DNA from: Azoarcus sp. DD4
Lineage (GTDB): Bacteria > Pseudomonadota > Gammaproteobacteria > Burkholderiales > Rhodocyclaceae
Assembly (NCBI RefSeq): GCF_006496635.1
Contig: NZ_CP022958.1
Coordinates: forward strand, 558,001-622,000
Reading direction: 5' to 3'
Length of the DNA: 64,000 nt
The position numbers and the translations under genes are program-made. How positions within the stretch are numbered: position 1 is the stretch's first letter; the number at the start of each line of letters is the position of its first letter. Shown one piece after another: positions 8,575-15,944 of the stretch. The notes below the pieces were generated by a model. It was not told the origin of the DNA. It did no database searches and saw only the letters and a list, made by a program, of their open reading frames with translations.

Positions 8575-9609
8575 TTACGCGCCTGTCAGTCTCGGCACGT
8601 AATCGACCTGGAACTCACGGTCGTAAGCGAGCAAGGCCCAGATGGTCCTCGCGTTCTTGTTCGCCAAGGCAACGGCAGCGACATTCGGATTTCGTCGGCC
8701 GAGCAGGTTGCTCAGCCAAATATTCGACGTCGCATGGCGCTTGGCCGCCAGAATCGCGGAGCGCGCTCCGTGGATCAGCAAAGTTCGCAGATACACATCA
8801 CCATGCTTGCTGATACCCAGCAAAGTGGGCTTCCCTCCACTTGAGTGCTGTCGCGGGACGAGGCCCAGCCATGCCGCCAGTTGCCGGCCGTTCTTGAAGC
8901 TTCGCGCGTCGGCGATCGAGGTCACCAACGCCGTAGCTGTAAGTGGTCCGATCCCAGGAGTTTCTTCCAAGCGCTGGCTGAGCCCACAACTGCGGTGCCA
9001 TTGCTTGATCTGCGCCTCGAGTTCGTTCACTTGTCGATCCAGCTCCATCAGATGTGCATAGAGGCGGCGCATCAACTGCCGGAACACTTCCGGAAGCTGA
9101 TCGCCTGCTTTCTCGACGACTCCCCACAACTGATTGCGCAGCGAACAGATCCCCTTTGGGAGCACAATGCCGAACTCGGCAAGCAATCCACGGATCTGGT
9201 TCGCCTGCCCAGTGCGTGCCGTGTCGAAGCCCTGCCGGACGCGGTGCAACGACAGCACCGCCTGCTGCTCAACGCTCTTGATCGGCACGAATCGCATGTT
9301 CGGGCGCGCGACCGCCTCGCAGATCGCCTCGGCATCCGCTGCGTCGTTCTTGTTGGTCTTCACGTAGGGCTTCACGAGCTGCGGCGACATGAGCCCCACT
9401 GAGTGTCCGAAGCGCTGCAGCACGCGCGCCCAGTGATGTGCGCTGCCACACGCTTCCATCCCGACCAGGCACGCAGGTACGTTGGCTATGAACTTGGTTA
9501 CTTGGTCACGCCTGAGTTGCTTACGGAGAACGGTCTTGCCATGTTCGTCGACGCCGTGTAGCTGGAACACGCTCTTGGCAAGGTCGATCCCACTTGTCCT
9601 AATCTCCAT
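8575..9609 (-). CDS. IS110-family (IS1111 group) transposase, intact
   Basis: The 344-residue protein starts MEIRTSGIDLAKSVFQLHGV, which carries the first catalytic Asp. VGMEACGSAHHW gives the Glu and KNDAADAEAI the last two Asp of the DEDD RuvC-like site. The C-terminal half has LEETPGIGPLTATALV and LGLVPRQHSSGGKPTLLGIS, with the serine-containing Tnp domain. Length and all motifs are normal, so this copy could be active. An upstream in-frame extension to 9663 is possible but the ATG at 9609 gives the standard start. Confidence 0.93.
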   Translation of the reverse strand: MEIRTSGIDLAKSVFQLHGVDEHGKTVLRKQLRRDQVTKFIANVPACLVGMEACGSAHHWARVLQRFGHSVGLMSPQLVKPYVKTNKNDAADAEAICEAVARPNMRFVPIKSVEQQAVLSLHRVRQGFDTARTGQANQIRGLLAEFGIVLPKGICSLRNQLWGVVEKAGDQLPEVFRQLMRRLYAHLMELDRQVNELEAQIKQWHRSCGLSQRLEETPGIGPLTATALVTSIADARSFKNGRQLAAWLGLVPRQHSSGGKPTLLGISKHGDVYLRTLLIHGARSAILAAKRHATSNIWLSNLLGRRNPNVAAVALANKNARTIWALLAYDREFQVDYVPRLTGA

Positions 9610-9703
9610 GGCGGACACCTCCTCCGTATCGAGTGGTTGATTAGCGCCTCCACTCTGGCACATCGATGCCTAATCGGGTGGGGGCGTCCATCCCATTGAT
9701 TCA

Positions 9704-9906
9704 GACTCCCCACACCACGAAAAAGAACGGCCGGCGCTATCGGTACTACGTGCCCTACCTTGAAAAGCGGTAAGGCGCAGGCGCCTCCGCCCAGACAGGC
9801 CGTCGCAGCATGGGGCCGTTGCCTGCAGCCGAAATCGAACGCGCAGTGCTCAGCCAGGTACATCTGGTACTGCAGGCACCGGATTCGATCCCATGGAGGT
9901 GCTGGC
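9704..9906 (+). pseudogene. Remnant of a large serine recombinase (C-terminal part)
   Basis: The + frame reads TPHTTKKNGRRYRYYVPYLEK (zinc-ribbon region of serine recombinases), hits a TAA at about 9771, then continues in the same frame as PLPAAEIERAVLSQVHLVLQ, the usual coiled region near the C-terminus of these enzymes. All of the catalytic N-terminal part is absent: sequence to the left is the IS3 end. The remnant probably lost its 5' part in an IS-associated deletion. Confidence 0.75.
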
Positions 9907-10341
9907 ATGAACGGCGACGTTCACATCTACCGCACGGCCCAGCGCAAGGTCGAAATTACTGTCACCGGCGAGGCACGCCAGTTCGAGGCTGGTGGACAGT
10001 CCGTGACGTTTGTGCCGCTGACCATTAAGCGCCGCAGCTACAGCAAGGTAACGGTACCGCCGCCAGGCAGCCAGAGCACCAAGGTCAAATCGTCGTTTGA
10101 TCTGCCGCTGATCCGCACGTTGGGAAAGGCCTACTACTGGCAACGACTGCTGGACATTGGCGCAGTCGCTGCCACAGAATTGGGCCGGCAGCTGCGCCTG
10201 GAGCCCGGTTGGGTCGCCGACGTATTGCGGCTGACACGATTGGCGCCGGACAGCGTCCAGGCCCTCCTGGAGGGGCGTCAGCCGCGTCACCTGAACCAGC
10301 ATGCGGTACGCGGCCGCCAGGCCGAGGTGCCTGTCGATTGA
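9907..10341 (+). CDS. Recombinase-associated HTH-like protein, shortened by a stop codon
   Basis: The 144-residue frame starts MNGDVHIYRTAQRKVEITV and has a basic strand-rich N-terminal half followed by a helical part (RTLGKAYYWQRLLDIGAVAA, then TELGRQLRLEPGWVADVLRL) that looks like a helix-turn-helix. It directly follows the recombinase remnant, and I recall proteins of this kind as partners of such recombinases in related genomes. The TGA at 10339-10341 falls where a Trp (TGG) would fit; beyond it the same frame gives QEQRVLFGFAK and a TGA at 10375-10377. It is therefore probably a decayed gene that once ended at 10377. Function is unknown. Confidence 0.6.
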   Translation: MNGDVHIYRTAQRKVEITVTGEARQFEAGGQSVTFVPLTIKRRSYSKVTVPPPGSQSTKVKSSFDLPLIRTLGKAYYWQRLLDIGAVAATELGRQLRLEPGWVADVLRLTRLAPDSVQALLEGRQPRHLNQHAVRGRQAEVPVD

Positions 10342-10377
10342 CAGGAGCAGCGGGTGCTCTTTGGGTTCGCAAAATGA

Positions 10378-10613
10378 CACGCTGTACAGGACAGTGCCCG
10401 TCGAACCGCTATCAGCGGCACAGGTGTAACCTACTGGCAGAATAGGCCGTTTGCGTGTGCCAGTTGTGCGCGGTTCTGCATATTTTTTGAGAACAGAGAG
10501 CAGAACAGGGGCGAACCAGCCGAGATATGGCGGAAATTTGAGTGGCATCGTCGGATGCCCGGCGCACGCAGTATGGGCCGGAAGCCCGCGTGCCATGGAG
10601 GAAAGCCAGAAAT
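10378..10613. other. Intergenic stretch, nothing recognised
   Basis: Between the recombinase-associated gene and the tRNA-Lys terminator I find no credible gene, RNA or repeat. It may hold remains of the integrated element. Confidence 0.5.
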
Positions 10614-10614
10614 G

Positions 10615-10643
10615 GAAAAGGCCGACTGAGAACAGTCGGCCTT
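10615..10643 (-). terminator. Rho-independent terminator of tRNA-Lys
   Basis: The arms AAGGCCGACTG and CAGTCGGCCTT form an 11-bp perfect stem with a 4-base loop. Read on the minus strand it lies just downstream of the tRNA and ends in a T run (CCTTTTCC). Confidence 0.88.
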
Positions 10644-10649
10644 GAATAG

Positions 10650-10725
10650 TGGTGGGTCGGGCGAGACTCGAACTCGCGACCAACGGATTAAAAGTCCGCT
10701 GCTCTACCGACTGAGCTACCGACCC
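10650..10725 (-). tRNA. tRNA-Lys (anticodon TTT)
   Basis: Read on the minus strand the 76 bases begin GGGTCGGTAGCTCAGTCGG, have the anticodon loop CTTTTAA with TTT, the T-arm GTTCGAGTC, a GGGTCGG/CCGACCC acceptor stem and an encoded CCA end. It lies at the boundary between the mobile region (on its 3' side) and conserved chromosomal genes. Confidence 0.96.
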
Positions 10726-10794
10726 GAAAGCAAGCGCGTGACTATAGAGGACAGACGGGGTCGGGGTCAACAGCGCGCGGCGGTCTTGGCTGCT

Positions 10795-11901
10795 TCAGGT
10801 ACCGCGCATCAGCAGCCGGTACTCAACCTTCATCGTCAGCGCGGCGCCGGCGACGATGGCCGCGGTGGTCAGCATCGAGCCCAGCGCCAGGGTGGAAAAG
10901 CCGCTGATGCCCTGGCCAATTGTGCAGCCGAGCGCGGTGACGCCGCCAAAACCCATCAGCAGGCCGCCGGCGATATGGCGTACCAGGTCGCCGGATTCGC
11001 GAAAGCCCTCGATGCGGAAGCTGCGGGTGACGAGTGCGTAGAGCGCCGAGCCGGCAACGACGCCGAGCGAGCTGGCGATGCCGAAGGTGAGGACGCGTGA
11101 GCGATCGCTCCACAGCATCAGCAGTTCCAGCGTGTAGGCAAAGGGCGCCACGAAGGAGAGCGACTCGGCGCGGCCGCTGTTGGTGGCGATGAAGGCTTCT
11201 TCCAGGGTTTCGGGATGTTCGGCGACATGGCCGACATGGCCGGTGACATACCAGCCGGCGACGCACAGCGCACCGATCACGATGCCGCCGAGCAGGAGGT
11301 CGGTGCGCCAGGCGGTGCGGCTGGCCAGGGCACCGACCAGCAGGAGGCCGCCGACCATGCCGGCGGCCAGTGCCAGGGCAGTCGCCGGTGCCATGCCCTG
11401 GCTGGCGAGAAAGGCGGGCAGGGCCTGCCCGTGGGACAGCTCGACTGCCACCGGGTCGAGCAACTGTACGCGCCAGACCGCGAACAGGCCACGCAGCGTC
11501 ATGTATGCGCCGATGGCGAGGAAGACGAAGACGATCAGCGACTTCAGGTTGCCACCGCCGATCCGGATCAGGGTCTTGCTGCCGCAACCGGAAGCGAGCG
11601 TCATGCCGACGCCGAAGCAGAGGCCGCCGACCAGGTTGGACAGCCAGAGCACGCGGTTGCCGGCGTAGATCGTGCGGCCGACGTCGAACAGCCCGGCCAG
11701 TTGCAGGGCTGTCGTGCCGAAAATCGCCACTGCGATCGCCAGCATCCACATCCGCATGCGGTTCCAGTCGCCGAAATTCACGACGTCGGAAATGGCGCCG
11801 AGCGTGCAGAAATGGGTCTTGTTGCCGACGAAGCCGAACGCCAGCCCGATGAGGAAGGCGAGCCCGGTAATGGTGGAGGCGGCGACCAGGGGTTCATCCA
11901 T
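10795..11901 (-). CDS. YeeE/YedE (TsuA-type) membrane transporter
   Basis: The 368-residue protein has about nine to ten membrane segments. It shows the conserved cysteine motifs of the family: NKTHFCTLGAI near residue 30, LASGCGSKTLIR near 105, and ALGCTIGQGISGFSTLALG near 325. TsuA proteins carry thiosulfate through relays of these cysteines; others in the family move related sulfur compounds. It lies 38 bases downstream of queC on the same strand, so it may be at the end of that operon, but a link between deazaguanine synthesis and sulfur uptake is not clear. The substrate is inferred from the family. Confidence 0.85.
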   Translation of the reverse strand: MDEPLVAASTITGLAFLIGLAFGFVGNKTHFCTLGAISDVVNFGDWNRMRMWMLAIAVAIFGTTALQLAGLFDVGRTIYAGNRVLWLSNLVGGLCFGVGMTLASGCGSKTLIRIGGGNLKSLIVFVFLAIGAYMTLRGLFAVWRVQLLDPVAVELSHGQALPAFLASQGMAPATALALAAGMVGGLLLVGALASRTAWRTDLLLGGIVIGALCVAGWYVTGHVGHVAEHPETLEEAFIATNSGRAESLSFVAPFAYTLELLMLWSDRSRVLTFGIASSLGVVAGSALYALVTRSFRIEGFRESGDLVRHIAGGLLMGFGGVTALGCTIGQGISGFSTLALGSMLTTAAIVAGAALTMKVEYRLLMRGT

Positions 11902-11939
11902 GATGCGTGAGCCGGAGCGGATCGAGTCGCGATTCTAGT

Positions 11940-12626
11940 TCAGGGCAGCTGATAGGGCGTCGGGTCGGGCACGCCGGCAGCCTCGAAGCCGCCGCGGCGC
12001 AGCCGGCAGGCATCGCAGCGACCGCAGGCGCGGCCGGCGTCGTCGGCCTGGTAGCAGGACACGGTGATGCCGTAATCGACCCCGAGGGCGACGCCGCGAC
12101 GGATGATGTCGGCCTTGGACAGGTCGATCAGCGGCGCATGGATGGTGATGTGCTTGCCTTCGACACCGGCCTTGGTGGCAAGGTTGGCCATGGTCTCGAA
12201 GGCCTGGATGAAGGCGGGGCGGCAGTCGGGGTAGCCGGAATAATCGACCGCATTGACGCCGACGAAGATGTGGCGCGCGTCCAGGACCTCGGCCCAGGCC
12301 AGTGCGATCGACAGCATGACGGTGTTGCGCGCGGGCACGTAGGTGACCGGAATGCCGCTGTTCTCGCTGTTCTCGGGCACCGCGATGGTCGGATCGGTGA
12401 GCGCGGAGCCGCCGAACTGGCCGAGGCCGACGCTGGCGAGGCGATGCTCGCGGGCGCCGAGCGCGGCGGCGACACGCTGCGACGCCGTCAGTTCGGCGGC
12501 GTGGCGCTGACCGTAGGCGACCGACAGGGCATAGGTTTCCAGTCCCATGTCGCGGGCGATGGCGAGGCAGGTGGCGGAGTCGAGGCCGCCCGACAGCAGG
12601 ACGACGGCGCGTTGCGTATCAGTCAT
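11940..12626 (-). CDS. queC: 7-cyano-7-deazaguanine synthase QueC
   Basis: QueC converts 7-carboxy-7-deazaguanine to preQ0 with ATP and ammonia, on the way to queuosine in tRNA. The 228-residue protein has the PP-loop VVLLSGGLDSATCLAIA at residue 8 and the C-terminal zinc ligands in SCYQADDAGRACGRCDACRL. Its partner queE lies 42 bases upstream on the same strand, and both follow the Tol-Pal genes, an order common in beta- and gammaproteobacteria. Confidence 0.96.
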   Translation of the reverse strand: MTDTQRAVVLLSGGLDSATCLAIARDMGLETYALSVAYGQRHAAELTASQRVAAALGAREHRLASVGLGQFGGSALTDPTIAVPENSENSGIPVTYVPARNTVMLSIALAWAEVLDARHIFVGVNAVDYSGYPDCRPAFIQAFETMANLATKAGVEGKHITIHAPLIDLSKADIIRRGVALGVDYGITVSCYQADDAGRACGRCDACRLRRGGFEAAGVPDPTPYQLP

Positions 12627-12668
12627 GGCGAGGTCCGGAAAACGGGGAGCTGCCGCGGCGACGGGCGC

Positions 12669-13340
12669 TCAGCGGCCGCGCGCGTCGTTCCACAGCACCT
12701 TGTGCAACTGTAGTTGAAAGCGAACCGGCAGGCGGTCACGCACGATCCACTCTGCGAGCGCGGCGGGGTCGAGGTCGCCGGCGACTGGCGACAGCAGCAC
12801 GGCGCAGCGGGCGGCGAGATCATGCTCTTCGAGCATCCGGCGCGCCCATTGGTAGTCGGCCTCGTCGGCGAGGACGATCTTCACTTCATCGCGGGCAGCG
12901 AGCAGCGGGATGTTCTCGAGCCGGTTCTTCGCGGCCTCGCCCGAACCCGGTGCCTTGAGGTCCATGATGCGCGACACGCGCGGATCGACCGCGGCGATAT
13001 CTAGCGCGCCGCTGGTCTCGAGCGAGACCGAGTAGCCGGCGTCGCACAGTGCAGTGAGCAGCGGCAGGCAGGCCTTCTGCGCAAGCGGCTCGCCGCCGGT
13101 GACGCAGACGTGGTGAAGGCCGTGACCGGCGACCTCGGCCAGTACCGCGTCGAGCGTGCGGTATTCGCCGCCCTGGAAGGCGTAGGCGGTGTCGCACCAG
13201 CTGCAGCGCAGGGGGCAGCCGGTGAGCCGGACGAAGACGGTGGGCAAGCCGACGCGGGTCGATTCGCCCTGGACCGAGGCAAAGATTTCCGTCAGCCGCA
13301 GCCGTACCTCCCGGGCTGCGACGGGCATGGCGGCATCCAC
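12669..13340 (-). CDS. queE: 7-carboxy-7-deazaguanine synthase QueE
   Basis: QueE is a radical SAM enzyme that makes 7-carboxy-7-deazaguanine from 6-carboxy-tetrahydropterin. The cluster motif is in GCPLRCSWCDTAY (Cys-x3-Cys-x2-Cys) near residue 42, followed by the glycine-rich CVTGGEPLAQ near 100. At 223 residues the length is usual. The start lies 3 bases after the cpoB stop, so the gene is read through from the tol-pal operon. Confidence 0.95.
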   Translation of the reverse strand: MDAAMPVAAREVRLRLTEIFASVQGESTRVGLPTVFVRLTGCPLRCSWCDTAYAFQGGEYRTLDAVLAEVAGHGLHHVCVTGGEPLAQKACLPLLTALCDAGYSVSLETSGALDIAAVDPRVSRIMDLKAPGSGEAAKNRLENIPLLAARDEVKIVLADEADYQWARRMLEEHDLAARCAVLLSPVAGDLDPAALAEWIVRDRLPVRFQLQLHKVLWNDARGR

Positions 13341-13343
13341 CGC

Positions 13344-14060
13344 TTAACGCTTGCCCAGGCGCTGTTTGGCGGCCTGCGCGGCATTGCTGGTCGGATAGCG
13401 CTCGACCAGGGATTGCAGCGTGCGCTGGGCTGTCTTGGCATCGCCCATGGCCTGCTGGCTGTTGGCGAGACCGAGCATGGCGTCGGGGGCCACGCTGTCA
13501 TTGGGCCACTTGCCGAGCACTGCGTTGAAGTGGTTGGTCGCCGAAGCGATCTCCTTCGCCTGCAGCGCGGCGTTGCCGGCCCAGAAATGGGCGCTGGGTG
13601 TGAAGCTGCCGGCGGGGAACTTGCTCACGAAAGCTTCGAAGGCGGTCAGCGCCTCGCGGTGCTTGCCGTTCTTGAGCAGGTTCAGGGCGGCTTCGTATTC
13701 GGCGGATTCGGCGGCCGGATCGGCGGCCTGGGCAGCCTGAGGCTGCACGGCGGCGCTTTCCAGCTTGCGCAGACGGTTGTCGAGGTCGACGTAGAAGTCG
13801 CGCTGGCGCTGCTTGAGCGACTCGACTTCGTTCACCAGTACTTCGATCTGGCCGCGCAGGCGGGCGACTTCTCCCCGCAACTGTTCGTTCTGATTGGCGA
13901 GTTCGAGCTGGCCGCGACTGGTGGCGTCGATGCGGTTCTCAAGATCCTGTCGCATCTCCATGATTTGACGGCGCGCCTCGGTGTCGTCGAACAGACCCGC
14001 GTGAGCGGGTCCGGCCGACGACAGTGCGAGAAGCGCTGCCAGCGGCAGGAGGCGTTTCAT
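13344..14060 (-). CDS. cpoB: Cell division coordinator CpoB (YbgF)
   Basis: CpoB is a periplasmic protein that binds TolA and coordinates septal peptidoglycan synthesis with outer-membrane constriction. The 238-residue protein has a signal peptide ending at about GPAHA (residue 22), a coiled-coil trimerisation part (residues 30-95, heptads in LANQNEQLRGEVARLRGQIE), a short Pro/Ala linker, and three TPR-like repeats from 120 to the end. The ATG shares a base with the pal stop (TGATG). Confidence 0.94.
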   Translation of the reverse strand: MKRLLPLAALLALSSAGPAHAGLFDDTEARRQIMEMRQDLENRIDATSRGQLELANQNEQLRGEVARLRGQIEVLVNEVESLKQRQRDFYVDLDNRLRKLESAAVQPQAAQAADPAAESAEYEAALNLLKNGKHREALTAFEAFVSKFPAGSFTPSAHFWAGNAALQAKEIASATNHFNAVLGKWPNDSVAPDAMLGLANSQQAMGDAKTAQRTLQSLVERYPTSNAAQAAKQRLGKR

Positions 14061-14578
14061 CAGAACTCACCCGAGTACAGCATGTCGCCACGACGGTTCT
14101 GGGCGTAGCAGGCTTCGGAGGCCTCGGTGCAGCGCGGCTTTTCTTCGCCGAGGCTGACGGACTCGATCTGGGCTTCCTTGGCGCCGAGCAGCAGCAGGGC
14201 TTGCTTGACGGCGTCGGCACGCTTCTGGCCCAGCGCCAGGTTGTACTCGCGGCTGCCGCGTTCGTCGGCGTTGCCCTGGACCAGCATCTTCATTTGCGGG
14301 TTCTGGGCGAGGAAGCGGCCGTGGGCTTCGACCAGCGGCTTGGCTTCGGCCTTGATCACATAGCTGTCGAAGTCGAAGAACACGTTGCGCTTGGACAGGA
14401 TGTTGTTCGGGTCGGTCAGCGCGGCGATGCCGGAGCCGGAAACGCCGGGGGCGGTGACGGTGGCGACACCGGCGCCGGAACGGTCGCTAACGGCAGCGCC
14501 CGAGGTGGCTTCGGGGCCGGTGCTGGAGCACGCGGCGAGAACGGCGGACAGCAGAGCGGGCAGGACAAGCTTCTTCAT
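14060..14578 (-). CDS. pal: Peptidoglycan-associated lipoprotein Pal
   Basis: Pal anchors the outer membrane to peptidoglycan and is held by TolB. The 172-residue protein begins with a lipoprotein signal ending in the lipobox LAAC (Cys16), followed by a short linker and an OmpA-like domain. NADERGSREYNLALGQKRA near residue 108 contains the peptidoglycan-binding Asp and Arg. It follows tolB at 39 bases. Confidence 0.96.
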   Translation of the reverse strand: MKKLVLPALLSAVLAACSSTGPEATSGAAVSDRSGAGVATVTAPGVSGSGIAALTDPNNILSKRNVFFDFDSYVIKAEAKPLVEAHGRFLAQNPQMKMLVQGNADERGSREYNLALGQKRADAVKQALLLLGAKEAQIESVSLGEEKPRCTEASEACYAQNRRGDMLYSGEF

Positions 14579-14617
14579 GGATGTTTCTCCAAGTCGTTTT
14601 GTGAGGGGACAGCAGCG

Positions 14618-15898
14618 TTATTGCTTTTGTATCGGGCCCCAGGCGGGTTCCCGTACATCGGCGGCCTGCACCGACAGGCGTTGCTTCACCCGGCCATCGG
14701 ACGACACGGCCGCAAGCACACCCCGGCCACCGGCATCGGAGGCGTAGAGGATCATGCGGCCGTTAGGTGCGAAGCTGGGCGATTCGTCACGCGCCGAATC
14801 GGTGAGGATCGTGGTCTGCCGGGTGGCGAGGTCTTGCACCGCCACCTGGAAGCGACCGTTGTTGCGGGTGATGAAGGCGAGCAGTTTGCCATCCGCCGAG
14901 GGGCGGGGCGTAACGTTATACACGCCATCGAAGGTCACGCGCTGGGCGGCACCGCCGCCGGTCGGAATGCGATAGATCTGCGGACTGCCGCCGCGATCGG
15001 AAGTGAAGTAGATCCACTGGCCGTCGGGCGACCAGGCCGGCTCGGTGTCGATGCCGGAGGAACTGGCCAGGCGACGCACGCCGGAGCCGTCGGCGTTGAG
15101 CACGTAGAGCTGGGACAGGCCGTCCTTGGTGAGCACCACCGACAGCTGCTGGCCGTCGGGTGACCAGGCCGGCGCGGAGTTGGAACCCTTGAAGTTGGCA
15201 ACTACCTGACGCTGGCCGGTGGCGAGCGTGTGCACGTAGATGATCGGCTTCTTCGCCTCGAAGGAGACGTAGGCGAGGCGGGCACCGTCGGGCGACCAGG
15301 CCGGCGAGATGATGGGTTCGCGCGATACCAGTGCGGCCTGCGCGTTCATGCCGTCGGCGTCGGCGATCTGCAGTTCGTAGCGCGGGCCGGTCTTCACCAC
15401 GTAGGCGATGCGGGTGGCGAAGTAGCCGGGCAGGCCGGTGAGCTTTTCGTAGACGAAATCGGCGATGCGGTGGCCGGTGATGCGGTTCTGCGCCGGCGAC
15501 ATGCGCAGGGCAAGGGCGCCGAGCTCGGTCTGCTTCTGGGTGTCGAACAGGCGGAAGCGCACCTCGTAGCGGCCATCGGGTTGCGGCACGACGGTGGCGC
15601 TGAGGGCGGCGTCGGCGCCGCGGTTGCGCAGGCTGCCAAGGTCGGGAACCTGGGATTCCGGCAGCGGCAGCGGGCCGATGTCGACCAGACTGAACAGGCC
15701 GCTGCGTTCGAGGTCGGCGCGCACGACGTCGGATACGCCGCGCGGCAGGCTGCCCTCGTTTTCGAACACCGGGATGACGACCGGAAAGCGCGAGGCGCCG
15801 GCGCCGGTGATCTCGATCGACAATTGCGCCTGCGCCGCAAAGGACAGGCAGGCGAGGGCGGCGGCGAGCAGCAGACGGAGTTGGGCGAGTGTCTTCAT
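14618..15898 (-). CDS. tolB: Tol-Pal system protein TolB
   Basis: TolB is the periplasmic beta-propeller that links Pal to the inner-membrane TolQRA machine. The 426-residue protein has a signal peptide (cleavage near AAQA, residue 24), an N-terminal domain to about 150, and a six-bladed propeller with repeated PAWSPDG motifs (near residues 200, 245 and 285). The mature N-terminus starts QLSIEITGAG, the segment that moves between Pal- and TolA-binding states in E. coli. Confidence 0.96.
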   Translation of the reverse strand: MKTLAQLRLLLAAALACLSFAAQAQLSIEITGAGASRFPVVIPVFENEGSLPRGVSDVVRADLERSGLFSLVDIGPLPLPESQVPDLGSLRNRGADAALSATVVPQPDGRYEVRFRLFDTQKQTELGALALRMSPAQNRITGHRIADFVYEKLTGLPGYFATRIAYVVKTGPRYELQIADADGMNAQAALVSREPIISPAWSPDGARLAYVSFEAKKPIIYVHTLATGQRQVVANFKGSNSAPAWSPDGQQLSVVLTKDGLSQLYVLNADGSGVRRLASSSGIDTEPAWSPDGQWIYFTSDRGGSPQIYRIPTGGGAAQRVTFDGVYNVTPRPSADGKLLAFITRNNGRFQVAVQDLATRQTTILTDSARDESPSFAPNGRMILYASDAGGRGVLAAVSSDGRVKQRLSVQAADVREPAWGPIQKQ

Positions 15899-15944
15899 TT
15901 CATGGTGTGGTGCACAAGCGTGGAATTATAGCCAGTTGACCGCC

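Larger units (their letters stand above)
8307..9697 (-). mobile_element. IS1111-group insertion sequence inserted in the IS3 right terminal repeat
   Basis: A complete IS110-superfamily transposase on the minus strand is bounded by subterminal 11-bp inverted repeats TGGACGCCCCC (8311-8321) and GGGGGCGTCCA (9680-9690). Short extra bases outside those repeats (about 4 on the left, 7 on the right) fit IS1111-type elements. The IS3 terminal repeat reads CCGGGGCG on the left side and GATTCA on the right side, so this element landed within it. Confidence 0.8.
5629..9703. mobile_element. IS3-family element, interrupted by two other insertion sequences
   Basis: The left end starts TGAATCGCCCCGG at 5629 and a perfect 21-bp inverted repeat is found at 5634-5654 and 8286-8306. 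The right terminal repeat is split: its last bases GATTCA lie at 9698-9703, beyond an IS1111-type insertion. A second insertion (IS110 group) sits inside orfB at about 6593-7963. Removing both leaves roughly 1.3 kb, normal for an IS3-family element. No 3-4 bp target duplication flanks it (AGTG on the left, GACT on the right), so the flanks were probably rearranged after insertion. Confidence 0.85.

Noticed and set aside
10650..10725. Attachment-site duplication of the tRNA-Lys 3' end within the window
   Set aside because: I looked for a second copy of the tRNA 3' end to the left and found none; if it exists it is beyond base 1.
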